From Citrus sinensis (taxonomy: Eukaryota; Streptophyta; Magnoliopsida; Sapindales; Rutaceae): 64,000 nucleotides of DNA. Both the position numbers and the translations under genes were made by a program. Under the pieces are notes generated by a model. That model was not told where the DNA came from. It worked only from the letters and a program-made list of their open reading frames with translations, and ran no database searches. Shown piece by piece: positions 24,701 through 36,093 of this stretch. The DNA lies in NCBI RefSeq assembly GCF_022201045.2, contig NC_068558.1, positions 31,329,501-31,393,500 of the forward strand. The letters are read 5' to 3'. Position 1 is the first letter of the stretch. Every line of letters begins with the position of its first letter.

Positions 24701-26360
24701 TGTAAGTTGAAATCTCTTGAAATTCTTTATCTTTTTGGATGCTCAAAGTTGGAGGGTTTACCAGAAATTTTGGAAAGTATGGAAAGGTTAGAGACACTTT
24801 ATCTTGCAGGAACACCCATAAAAGAGTTACCCTCCTCAATTGATCATCTACCTCAACTTTCACTATTGTCTTTGGAAAACTGCAAAAACATTTTTGGTTT
24901 TCCTAACAGTTTCTTCAATTTGAGATCTCTTTCAAGTCTTAATCTTTCTGGTTGGTCTGGAGTTGATAAATTGCTGGAGAACTTGCCATTAGCTTTATTA
25001 TCAGGTTTGTGCTCATTAACCGAATTACATCTAAATGATTGCAACCTGCTAGAATTGCCAAGTGCCCTCACTTGCTTATCGTCCTTAGAGATTTTAGGTC
25101 TGAGTGGAAACATTTTTGAAAGCCTAAACCTCAAACCCTTTTCTTGTCTAACACATCTTAACGTAAGCTACTGCAAGAGACTTCAATCTTTACAAGAGTT
25201 TCCATCTCCACTGCGTCTAGTAAATTTACAAGCCCATGAGTGCATTTACCTAGAAACAGTACCTGCTTCAGCAGATGTAGAATTCACAGTCAGTTGGTCT
25301 TCTCAGCAGTATTTCACATTTTTTAATTGTTGGAAATTGAATGAGAATGCACATGAAAACATTTTGGCCGATTCACGACTAAGAATTCAGTTTATGGCAA
25401 CTAACGCACGAGGCACCATGTCAATGGAGGATTACATGGAGGTCTCTTTTTGTTTCCGTCTCTCTTTCTCCCACCCCTCTCTCTCTCTCTCTCTCTCTCT
25501 TTCTCTATATCTAAAATGTTAAGAGCAATGATTTTTATTTCTTTTTTGGTACATAGGGGGACTATCCGGGAGCTTCCGTTAGTATTTGTTTCTCTGGAAA
25601 TGAAATTCCGAATTGGTTCAGTGGTAAAACTGATGGATCTTCAGTAACAATAGAGCTGCCTCCTCAATGGTGCAGTAGTAAGTTCTTGGGTTTCGCACTA
25701 TGTTTTGTTGTTGCATTTGACAGTTATCGTGATCAGGGAAGTCTTGGTTTTGGGTGCAAATGCAGTTTTGAAACCTATGATGGTGATTGCAATGATATAG
25801 ATTGCAAGTTATGTGGTTTGGACGTGGATTACCAACCCGGAATTCTTTGTTCAGATCATGTGTTCCTGTTATACTGTCATCAGTTGTATGCTAATGTAGT
25901 TCAAAATGATCATCGATTTAGTATATATCAACATTGTCATAAGGCTTCATTTGAATTCTCTCCTCAAGATGACGACAGATGGCCTTTACCGAATTGCAAG
26001 GTGAAGAAGTGTGGGGTCTGTCTGTTACTCTCTGAAGAGGAGGATAGAGAAAGTGGTGACAGCTTTAATGAAGAAAGTGGTGACAGCTTTAATGAAATTG
26101 AACGTATTGGAAGCAGAAGCAATGGTGGCCACAGTGAGGAAGAAGACGATCGAAACACTGGAAGACTGAAAGAAAATGAACCTAAAATAGACGCTAGAAC
26201 CCTCTGGTTGGGTCAAGGCAGGGTCAATCTAATAACTAAGATTTTCTTGGTTGGACTTGCTCTGATTTTCTTCTGGTGGTGTTTCTTGGGCATTGCAAGT
26301 ACTAATGGTTTCTTTCGATTCTTACCAGTAAGTCATCCTTTACTTGTTGGAGTCTTATAA
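21787..26360 (+). CDS. TIR-NB-LRR immune receptor (TNL1), apparently intact, with C-terminal hydrophobic segment
   Basis: Intracellular pathogen receptor. Exons 21787-22301, 22589-23678, 23827-24138, 24227-25441 and 25557-26360 join in frame to 1311 residues. The TIR domain (about 20-170) has DVFLSFRGEDTR and the WCLDEL motif containing the catalytic glutamate of TIR NADases. NB-ARC has P-loop GMGGIGKTT (about 228-236), kinase-2 VLIVLDDV, RNBS-B GSRIIITSRD, GLPL-type GIPLALKVLG and MHD in LLMHDLLQ. Leucine-rich repeats cover exons 3-4, and the post-LRR domain (FSGNEIPNWF) is in exon 5. Unusually, an acidic linker with a duplicated ESGDSFNE is followed by a membrane-helix-like stretch (about 1270-1291). 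A good donor at 26328 and acceptor at 26613 would give a shorter tail ending ...FRFLPI. The N-terminus has a Ser/Ala repeat from a TCTGCT-type microsatellite. Confidence 0.92.
25470..25502 (+). repeat. (CT)n microsatellite in TNL1 intron 4
   Basis: A CT run between the exon-4 donor (25442) and the exon-5 acceptor (25556). It could act as polypyrimidine sequence; if the intron were retained it would read as Ser-Leu repeats. Confidence 0.85.
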
Positions 26361-27078
26361 GGTAATAATTGCAGGCTACTGAGAATCAAGCTCTATGTCA
26401 AATTAAATAAATTAATAAGCAAAGCAATTAAGAGCTCTATGGTAAGTTCGTTCAAAATCAATGGCCTAATGAAACTTCAACTCACAAATTTGAAACGCCC
26501 ATTATGTATTACAAGTGCCAGGACTTGTTGGTGAATGATCAGAGTCATTCTAAGCAACGGATTTGTGATAGCGTATCTAATTTTTCTCCCCCCTTGATTT
26601 TGTTTCTTTGCAGATATAGAGAAGAGACATGGGGTGATAGAAGAACATTAGAAGATTGAAAGGAGAATAAAAACAATACCACCATCACAAGGCAATGAAA
26701 TATTAGATGAGGAAACTGATGTGCTTATAGTCTATCTTGCCTCAATTTTTGTGCTCTTGTATTGTTCAGTTTGCCTTACTTCCTTTTGTAAATGTCACTT
26801 GAAAATTGAAGTTAATATTTAGCCTGATTTTGCATCATCCAGTAAACTTAATTCTCTTTAAAACAACTTTTGACTGCCATCTTACTTACTAGTTTTACAT
26901 TATTGCATCATCCACATTTACCTGAGATCACAGTTCTGCACTGCTCAAATACATCCACAGTCGACTTCCATTCTTCCACGAACAAACAAGGAATAAACCA
27001 AATAAATTACACACAAAATTTACAGACCACACAAACTGAAAATTTCTGATCTATGCTACAGAGCATGCTTGTATCCAT
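26361..27078. other. TNL1 3' region and convergent spacer
   Basis: Probably contains the TNL1 3' untranslated region, with a candidate final intron 26328-26613, and the 3' end of the ANTH gene. No other gene seen. Confidence 0.5.
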
Positions 27079-28353
27079 TCAAGTCAAAAAGGGGTTTAAA
27101 CAGCTATAAGTCTTGCTATGTCCGGTCTGTCTACCATTCAACATTATCCCAGGAGGTGTTTGATGAACAGAAGTGTCACCGAAGAATCCAGCAATGGGTG
27201 AACCTGATTTTTTGAAGTCTTCATCTTCGAACACCACCCACACCTTGCTTATTTTGGTCTCCAGTGTGCACGAGAAGAGAGTTGATGACACACTAACTTC
27301 ATTTTTCTGGTTATCCTTTTCACCTTCATTGGCTGTCATTGCCACTTGTAACTCTGCTGATTTTGTTAGACAACTCAAAATTGGAGGGATTGAGCCAGTA
27401 GTTTTGCTTAACAGGGGGCATCCCATTGACCTCACTGGTGTACAACCTAAGCATTGTTCTAATGCCAGAACATGTTCCATAGTGATGATTTGCACTGACG
27501 GGTATTCCAAGTTCTTGTTGTCAATCCTTCGCTTACAGTTTTCATATAAATCATGAAGTTCTTGAGTCTGCTGGGAAGCCCTCTTAAGTATGTCGCACGC
27601 TAAAGCTCTTGCTCGCCTTGCTGACTCAAAGAACAAGTCGACAAGAGCTGCCAGACCTTCACAAAATGTCATGTAGACCTGGAAGCTTTCTTTCAAGATG
27701 TTGATCATGGCAGCTTGAACCAAATTATCACAAGGCAAACTATCAAATGGTGAAGTTTGTAAAACCTTATCTATGAAAACCTGACATTTTAGGAGTTTAC
27801 GAAATACCATATTGACTGATTTCTCTCCATGACACTGAAACTCCACATCTGGGGACATGACAGGTTCGAGCTTACCAGCTTGGTTGATAACCCATCCCAT
27901 TCTTTCTTCTAGATATGCTGCATACTTGTGAAGAAAACTGACTGAAGGGTCCGAATTCCTCAAGAACCAGCAAGTAGTCAATTGAAGATAGCCAGAGACA
28001 TATGAATTTCGTAACTGTCGCTCAAAGTCACGATTGCCTCCTCGTAGTAGACGATGAATTAGCAAAAGAGTCTTGAGGGAAACAAGGCGATTTCGTGTCT
28101 TTCCAAGACGACGAGAAATTCTTTCTGCAAGAAAAGAAATGGACCCTGGGGAATTTGAAACCAGGAAGAGGATCTCATGCATGTATTTGTCATCGATGGG
28201 GCCAGCATCATGGCCAGTTGCTCGCACCACTGCAATTTCAATGTCAGAAAAGCCTTTTCCATCATAGTTGTAAATCATAGCCTTGCCAATAGTGGCATGA
28301 TCCTTAACAGAGCCAAGAGCTAGCCGAAGCTTTCCTTGTAAGTCCACCCCCAT
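27079..28353 (-). CDS. ANTH-domain putative clathrin assembly protein
   Basis: Single-exon 424-residue protein of the AP180/CALM group, which binds inositol phospholipids and recruits clathrin during endocytosis at the plasma membrane or trans-Golgi. The ANTH domain covers about residues 1-275: it starts KLRLALGSVKDHATIGKAMI, with the expected basic residues of the lipid pocket, and continues through VSLKTLLLIHRLLRGG. The helical part includes DLFFESARRARALACDILKR. The C-terminal third is low in recognisable motifs, and the protein is shorter than canonical AP180s. The start ATG (28351-28353) directly precedes the conserved N-terminus. It corresponds, from memory, to At1g33340, whose Arabidopsis neighbours are also present here. 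Confidence 0.93.
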   Translation of the reverse strand: MGVDLQGKLRLALGSVKDHATIGKAMIYNYDGKGFSDIEIAVVRATGHDAGPIDDKYMHEILFLVSNSPGSISFLAERISRRLGKTRNRLVSLKTLLLIHRLLRGGNRDFERQLRNSYVSGYLQLTTCWFLRNSDPSVSFLHKYAAYLEERMGWVINQAGKLEPVMSPDVEFQCHGEKSVNMVFRKLLKCQVFIDKVLQTSPFDSLPCDNLVQAAMINILKESFQVYMTFCEGLAALVDLFFESARRARALACDILKRASQQTQELHDLYENCKRRIDNKNLEYPSVQIITMEHVLALEQCLGCTPVRSMGCPLLSKTTGSIPPILSCLTKSAELQVAMTANEGEKDNQKNEVSVSSTLFSCTLETKISKVWVVFEDEDFKKSGSPIAGFFGDTSVHQTPPGIMLNGRQTGHSKTYSCLNPFLT

Positions 28354-30941
28354 TTTTAGTTCTTCTATATTGCAGGACTACGGTGTAATAAAATGAAACA
28401 ATCTTGAAAGGCAATCTGTGGAGATAAGCTTCACCACGAGTGTGAACATATAAAAGAGGAAAAAGAAAAGCCTGATATTTAAGAACCATTGAGAATCAAA
28501 TCTACATTTTTAAAACATGTCAATCAAAGTTCCCTCACGGCCTCACTCTTTTATTAAAGAATTAAACAAAGAATGTCAGAATGTTCTCTGTTGATTTAAC
28601 ATTTTCCTACAGTTGGTCTTGCTTAGCTTAGCTTAGGATAATAAGAACATTTTATGGCTGGTACAACAGAGTTCAAATATAGACTAAACATTTGGTTATT
28701 AGTGATATTTTAAATTAAGTGGTGGAGATATCTGACTGTGTCAGTTTTCGGATCTAAAGGAACTCCCGGAAGGGACCCATTTCATTCTACAATTTGTAAT
28801 TAGTTGATACAATGCTATGCAAAAAACATTCAAGTACAAACAGCCTTTACTGAAACTTTTGTTTCTCAATACTCAACAGGGGTATATATGGTGGCCCTTA
28901 CCAGTTGAAAATTTTGCAGAGAAAGATCAGGGATATGTGGCCATTGGCCACAACACCATAATCCTTGGATTCTCTTTTCAAAGATTAAAATCAATAGATA
29001 ATGGACATTAATATTCCTACTTTTGATGGTCAATCTATTGTTTGTGAATATTAAAATCCAATAACAAAGAGTGCCTTAGAAGGCTCTAAAACTTCTAGCA
29101 TCGGATATAAATGAATAAACTACATCTTAAAGAGTCAACGAAGCAAAAAGTTATTGCAGTGGAAGAAAGAACCTGATTCTTCAAGAATAGGATTCCTCTG
29201 CATCAAACTCTCTTCCTGTTGGCAATATCATACATAATATATTCATTTTTGACTAGCAAATTCTTCCTTTTCACAACTTTAGGTACAACTTTTCCTTTCC
29301 TTTTGAAGGCCCACTCCACTGGCATAGAGAGTAAAAAGAGTTTCTTATAAATAATTTTAGGAGGATGCTTCTGCCACAACAAGTAATACCATAAACAAAT
29401 GATTTCACCACATTTCAAGAAAGCATTTAACTTATGCCTCATTTTCATTCTGGCAATTTGCTTGCCATTGGCTGATTGGAAAAAGTGCATTTTAGTGATA
29501 GAATACTGTCAACCTATAGCACAAAATGTTAAACAAAGTAAATCCCTACCTTTACATATCAAATAAAAGACTTTCATAATATCAAATATCAAAACTAATG
29601 TCTAGTAAAGGATTCCCCAATGCTGGCTCTCAAAATTGCTTTTGTCTCATGGATGAGATGATAGTTTTTGTGCATATTCTGCTCAACTTGGATTATGACT
29701 TGGGTCAGATCCCAACTTGCTGCAAAGCTCACCTGACTAAATCTTAGTTGATTTGCTTTTCAAAACTAAATCCAAGCAAGTAAGTACAAGAGATAAAAGC
29801 AAAAGTTCAAGCATCTCATTTGAGCCTGTCACTAACAAATGGTCAATGGCAATGTCTAGCTATGACTGAGCAACAGAATCAATAAACAGTCAGATAAAAA
29901 ATAATAATCAAGTCATCTGTCAAATGCTAGTCCATGAAAATCATAAATATATATTTGTTTATGTACATGTATATGCATATGTATGATATATGTATATGCA
30001 TATGTATGATCATTCATTTCTCAATCAACCACCAAATTGATGTCAACAAAGCATGAGGATTGTCTCACAAGTCTTTCATTTTCCCTCTCTTTTGGCCAGA
30101 GACCAGTAAACCATCTGAAATATGGATGTGCAAACCAGTAAATAAATCATGAAGTTACACACTAGTCTGCTTTCGCACTCATTCGGACTATCAATGATAC
30201 TTACTGCAGGTACGGTGTATACATTATACTAAAGTGAAGGCTGGATCAATAAGAAATTCAAAATGTTTCATCACATTTGGGGCTTGATGATGCCAAAGAA
30301 AGACCATACCAATTATGATGAACAGTAAAATGTGAACAAGAACAAGCATACATTTAAGAAAGCAGAGAAGCATCATTAAAATAAAGCATTCTTCTTACTT
30401 TGGAAAATGGACCAAAATAAAAAAGAAACCATATATGGGTAACGTCACAATCAAGAATACTTGTGCATTTGTACATCATAGGATATTGGGAAGACATCAG
30501 CAGAGAAGTGCAATTTTTTTTTTTTTTTTTTTTGGGGGGGTGAAAGGAACAGAGAAGTGCTAGTCAAAAAGGAGAAAAAATGAAAAGAGAGAGATCAAAA
30601 GGAATGCAATCTAATTAATCGTCTAAGGAGACTACTATGCTACATGTAGCCATTGGTTGAATAGGCAGCTTGTTTTCTAGTACAATTTTAAATTTTCCAA
30701 GATCGAGAATTTTCCTACTGAAGAAAACTAATTTTTAAAGCAGCTATTACCATCTTCATCCCAACGGTAAGCATCTCCATACTAAGGAAGGAATGAAATA
30801 GGTGTGCTTTACTTATAGAAGCCCGTTCCTGTCCAGAGTGACTAGTAAGTTATTTCAGCATGACCCCCATTATGGTGACTGAAAAAAGAAAAATAAAAAA
30901 AGAAAATATTTGCCGAACACAGAAGTAGCACCCAAGAAGTC
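28354..30941. other. Intergenic region between ANTH and release-factor genes
   Basis: The ANTH promoter side and the 3' flank of the release-factor gene. Open frames here (such as 29203-29490) show no recognisable protein. It contains a 19-bp direct repeat pair (29969-29987 and 29992-30010) and a poly(T) insertion (30501-30560). Confidence 0.55.
30501..30560 (-). mobile_element. Minimal poly(T)/poly(A) insertion with 11-bp direct repeats
   Basis: CAGAGAAGTGC occurs at 30501-30511 and 30550-30560. Between them are only 38 bases: two A, about 20 T, about 7 G and TGAAAGGAA. Read on the minus strand this is a short tag followed by a poly(A) tail inside a target duplication, as expected from an extremely 5'-truncated retroposition. 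Confidence 0.5.
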
Positions 30942-32492
30942 CTACTTAAGAGGCTTCATACCCTGCACAAATCAGAAAGTTTTTTAAAATTTTCATGTTT
31001 CAAATGAAGATTGTCCATTAAAAAATTACACACATAATGTATGTAAAGCATAATGTATGTAAAGCATAATGTATGTAAAGCAATTAAACCAAAAAAACAA
31101 GGATAACCCAGAAACAATCCAACCATCAATAACATAAAACTTTTGTAATTCTGGTAAAGTGAATGAGAAGCAGAACATACATTTCACGTAATAATGAAGA
31201 TACATCTTTTAATCAGTTTTTGCTCTTAATTTATTCTTGTACTTCCTTCCAATAACAATTCATAATCCAGGTAGGTATCTTGAAAAATTATATCATACAT
31301 TTCTCTTATCAATGGGGCAGGTTGCTATTGAACATTATTCATAAACAAAGAGCCAAATATGCTTTAAAGCTACTTAAAAATATGCCATCAGGCATTGACG
31401 CAGACACTCAACAACAAAAAATGGACTTATAGGCACTTAACAACACGAAAGTAAAAAGGAAAATACTCTTACTCAAGTATTATATTTGTTGCACAAATAA
31501 GAAAGAAGATAACAATTTTAAATTAACCAACAGGTTGAATCTTATCGTAATACAGACTATCAGCTATGAATTAGCATACCTTAGAAGTCCTGAACTCATT
31601 GACGGCCATTCGAAGAGAATCATCCGATAGAATCAACCGTGACAACGCTCCAGTGCTTAACCTGCCACATTTATAAAAGATCATGATATGAGAGAAATTT
31701 TAAATTAAAAAAATATTGGAAACCTAAACGCCAATCAAACACATTACATATAGCAATTCTCTTTTTAAAGTTCAATTATCACTTGATAGAGTATTAAGCT
31801 TAATGCAATACCCCAATAATTTTGCTGCTTCTGATACAGATCCCTCGACTGCGAAAATTAGATCAAGCAGAGCTTGCATTCCCTGTAGTTAACCAAAAAA
31901 AAAAAAAAATCATTACTATGACTTAAATTTTAATAGAAAACAAATGACGAAGCAAGAGTGAGTAGAGTAATACCAAAGCAAATTTAGGATTGTTAGGTCC
32001 AATTTGTGGACCAACTTCTGAACTTCTAATAGTAGACTTAGGAGGAAGGATTTGAAGAAGCTGCGGCGGCGGCGAATACGCATCAAGATTCACACTGCTC
32101 CTCACTTTGAGGGCCAAAAGAGTGCGGAGGCGCGACAAAGCTGACGCGCGATTCTTGTGCTGCGATCGGTCTTCGGCGGCCTGCGCTATGACGCCGGTCG
32201 GTACGTGCTTGAGACGTACGGCGGATTCGCGCTTGTTGCGGTGCTGACCGCCTGGTCCGGACGATTTGTACGTGTCCATTTCGCATTCGCGAAGCAGCTC
32301 ATCGTCGGTCAATTCTAAGTAATTCTTCTTCGAAGAAGACGAAGAAGATGAAGAACAATTTTCATTGGTGCTGTCATTGCAAGACAAGAACAATGGCTGA
32401 TAATTCCCGCGATGCTTGTACGACGGAAAGTTTATATTTTTCCTTCCGAGTTGGGGAATCCGAAGCAGGAATTGAGCGGCCAACGCCATCAT
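30942..32492 (-). CDS. Organellar class I peptide-chain-release-factor-like protein (GGQ domain only)
   Basis: Exons 31974-32492, 31812-31882, 31580-31661 and 30942-30962 splice in frame to 230 residues. The protein has the catalytic GGQ motif ([23 protein letters not shown] about 81-83), which triggers hydrolysis of peptidyl-tRNA on the ribosome, but lacks the codon-recognition domains of full release factors. It thus resembles ICT1/ArfB-type rescue factors. The N-terminus is basic and hydrophobic with a Ser run, as in organelle-targeted proteins. The last exon encodes only GMKPLK and the stop. Two adjacent ATG codons lie at 32487-32492; the first was chosen, and the upstream frame begins only with TTG. 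It corresponds, from memory, to At1g33330. Confidence 0.9.
31033..31080. repeat. Tandem repeat, 16 bp x 3, in the last intron of the release-factor gene
   Basis: CATAATGTATGTAAAG occurs three times without change. No function apparent. Confidence 0.95.
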
Positions 32493-32656
32493 CAATTTCA
32501 ATTTCCCTCTCTGTGTATGTGAATTGTGATAATCAAAGCAAAGCTTCGTACTGGTAACACATTCTTATAGCAGGCCCAGCCCATTCCAGCCCAGTCGAGC
32601 AAGTGAGCAGTGTTATTATTTTATTATTTTGCACTCGCGATGGCTTTGTATTATTT

Positions 32657-33498
32657 GAGAAATTTATAAAAATAACCTAAATTTTTTTATAATTTTCACA
32701 ATTGGCCTTCTACAGTTTTTCCTATCATAATTAGCTAAACACAATGTTTCTTCCCTAAATTATCCTTGTCAATCAAATCAAACACAATCTTTCACTCTTA
32801 AATCATCAACGGAAAACGGCAACGGCAAACAACGACGACGAATGATAAAAGTGAACTTCGATCAAATACAGTCAAATCCATCCAGACCCAATATCAATCT
32901 GACATGATTCTAAAGTTGGTGCGACAGGCTGCCTGTCGCACCAAATTCTAATTTTTTTTCTTTTTTTTTTACGTGAAGTTGGTGCGACATGCTACCTGTC
33001 GCCCAAATCATGTGCGACAAGCGCACTGTCGCACCGGATTAGGCGCAATGCCTCCCGACACCAAGCCTATGCCAACTTCAATCTTCACCCATGCACCATA
33101 CCAATAACTTCAACCATGCCATCAACATCACAAACACCTCAATCTTCACTCACCATCACCAACACAACAAGAAAACCACAACATAAAAGAAGAATAGAAA
33201 ATAGAAAATGCTTCACAATCTAGGGTTTTTGAACTAATCTTTGATTTCAGATCTTGATCGGAATTTTGGTGATGTTGGCTGTCGAGGATGGACTCCGGAA
33301 GCGATTGACGATGAGTGACCATCTTGGGAGAGAAATTGTTGGTTAGAGAGAGAGAGAGAGAGAGAGAGGAAGTTTGGTGAGAATGGGAGGGGTATTTTCG
33401 GCACTTGAGAGGGTTTTTGGCTAATTTTGATAGGAAAAAGTTTGGAGGGTTAAATGTGAAAATTACAAAAGTTTTTGGGTTATTTTTGTACATTTCCC
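32657..33498. mobile_element. Mutator-like element with internal hairpins and gene-like insert (possible Pack-MULE)
   Basis: The 842-base element is flanked by an exact 9-bp duplication GTATTATTT (32648-32656 and 33499-33507). Its ends are inverted repeats of about 100 bases or more: GAGAAATTTATAAAAATAAC at the left, GGGAAATGTACAAAAATAAC inward from the right. Inside (32930-33035) are repeated hairpins of the type GGTGCGACAGG...CCTGTCGCACC. On the minus strand, a CT-rich leader (about 33345-33370) precedes an ATG at about 33321 and an open stretch starting MVTHRQSLPESILDSQ, which looks like a captured 5' end of a plant gene of unknown identity. Confidence 0.85.
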
Positions 33499-33507
33499 GT
33501 ATTATTT

Positions 33508-34598
33508 GCAAAATACTCATGTAAGGGAGAGAATATATTTTATACTAGAATATTTTAAAAATAAATGGAGCTTTAAATAGGTGTTCGATTGTAAAGATAT
33601 GTCTAATTAAATAGTGTCAAATATAATAAAAATATATCATTTTATTTAAAGATGCATCCATCCATGGTTTTATACTTCAATTTGAAATGTTGACGGTTTA
33701 TTTTGGACCAGTGATGATCTGATTCAAATTTTGATTTAATAACCCTAAATGAAAGGGCATCATGAAAAGTGACAATCCAAATAAAAGAGTACATAATTAT
33801 CTATAAATAGAAGTCAAGACCTTTCTGTGATCTATCTAATCTTCCTATCGTACTCTTTTTTTCACTAGAAAAACTACATTTGTAATGTGTCTCGAAGCAC
33901 CATCAATTCTTACCTATATTTCAATTAAAATAAGAGTGAAACTATTGGCACCCCTTCATTATTCTTATAAAACCCTATTTCAAATAAAATTACAGTTAAG
34001 AGCAAAGAAGAAATAAACACATGTAGGATTTTTTTTCCCCAACAAATTACTCACATTAATAATCAATCCTTTTTTTTATTTCCTACCTATTATTTCTTAT
34101 CTAAGATAAATTGTATAAATTTAGAATAATCTAATTTTCATTTCCTATTTCTTATCGATTAAATATTTTTGTACTCAAGATTACTTTCAAACTACAATCT
34201 AAAATATGTGTTATTTAAGCTAATGATTAGCATTCAAACTTTATCACCTAAAAAACTTTTTAATTTGTATGTAGGATAACAATAAGATTGCAAAAGAGAT
34301 GAAAAATAGTACAATACTACTTTGAGTTTTAACAATAAAAGAAGATTAAATGAAAAAATAAAAGAGTGTCTTTGAAAATAAAAGGAAATTTTTGGAAATA
34401 AAATAAATATAACTGAAAAAAAGGGTTTGATGAGGAGACTAGAGGGGTGCCAATAGTCCAACTTTTAAAATAAAAGTTTTATCAATTATTGCTCCTTTTT
34501 TCTGCAATTATTATTCCCCACAGATATTTCTCCAACATTTTATTTCATATATTTACTCCTACTACACTCTAACAAAGGACGCCTTTTGGACTACATCA
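33508..34598. other. AT-rich intergenic DNA
   Basis: No gene or clear repeat recognised. Confidence 0.5.
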
Positions 34599-34606
34599 GT
34601 TTCTAA

Positions 34607-35299
34607 TAGGGATGACAATGGGGTGGGGTGGGGGTGGGGAGGCTTACCCCATTCCCCACCCCATTAAAATTTTTTGCCTCCATTCCCCACCCCATTCCCC
34701 AATAAATTTAGTGGGTTGGGGATGGAAAATCCCCACATGGGGAATGATTTCCCTATCCTCACCCCATTCCCCATTTACCTATTTTATAGTAAATATTAAT
34801 ATATGATTTCAGTAAATTAAAAATTAGAAACTTAAAATAAAATCATCACCATATTATGAAGTATTTAATTTTTTTTAAATCTTTAAAAGTTTGAAACAAT
34901 ATCTTAAAATGATATTAAAAGTAAAAAATATTTAAAGAGAGCAACACCTTAAAAGAGAAAAGAAAACATAATAATGTTTTAGAATTGAAAAATATTGTAG
35001 AGTTTTCTTTTATTCATATATTGCTTATATTACATAAAAATTTAAAAAAAAATTATTATTTGACATTATAGTTGATAAAATAAAAATTACTAAATAATAA
35101 TTAAAAACATATTTATATATAATGGGGATTGGGGTGGGATTGGGGTGGGGAGTGCAATACCAAACCCCACTCCGTTAACAATTTGGGGATTATTTTTCCC
35201 CCACTCCTCACCCCATTCCCCAAAAATTATTAAAATTTTTTTCCATTTGGGGTGGGGCTCCATGGGGCCCCAAACCCGTGGAGGATTTTGCCATCCCTA
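34607..35299. mobile_element. hAT-like MITE with G-rich ends
   Basis: The element starts TAGGGATGACAATGGGG and its right end, reverse complemented, starts TAGGGATGGCAAAATCC, a terminal repeat type known from hAT elements. It is flanked by an 8-bp duplication with one difference: GTTTCTAA (34599-34606) and GTTTCTAG (35300-35307). The 693 bases encode no transposase. Both subterminal regions carry runs of four or more G: 34620-34639 has four runs separated by single T, and 35124-35150 has five runs of three or four G. Confidence 0.8.
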
Positions 35300-35307
35300 G
35301 TTTCTAG

Positions 35308-36036
35308 GTGCATTTTATTAACGAATTAAATAAAGGCACCATCCATTGTTCAATTTCTCTAAATAACCACTTTCTGTCAGCTCTCTTAAAATTTATTAAG
35401 GAATCTATGTTGAAGACTATTTCATCCTTAGTATTGTATAAATGTATAAAAATACATTTTACACTTTGAAATTTAAAATGACCTTCTTTTAGCATAAAAT
35501 TTTAAAACAAATGCCGCTAACTAAGGGACAAATTTTAGAATACATGATCAGTACATGTCAACCATATAAAAAATAAATCATACTATGATATATGTGCACT
35601 TATTTTGAAAAACTATCATGTAAATGATGGTTATATTGAATCTAAGTAAGTGCATATCATACATGACACAACCTGACCCAACCTCTCTGCCAGATTCGAG
35701 GTGAATCATGTGATCTTATATCTAAAGCTTGTGACGTAAATTTAATTCATGAATACATAACACTAGCCTCGGCCTTTGTTATAAACAAATAATAACATAT
35801 GTACCTCATTCAAAAATATATTCAAAACTTGCACAGTTCACATCTTATTGTACATACATACACTTTAGATGTATACATATAAACATAAACGTGCTCAAAA
35901 TATAAGTCATGCAGTAATGCGTGTTGTGGCCCAACCTCAACTGATTAGAAGCTGAACTGCACGAAATCCTATGAAAATCTTAAAGAAATGGGGTAAATAG
36001 GAAAATAATATACTCGTGGCTAAATGAATGGATATA

Positions 36037-36093
<57 letters not shown>

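Noticed and set aside
29203-29490. 95-codon minus-strand open frame
   Set aside because: No homology recognised and located in ordinary spacer DNA.
34612-34806. Open frame in the G-rich hAT-like element
   Set aside because: Low-complexity reading of the G-rich transposon end.
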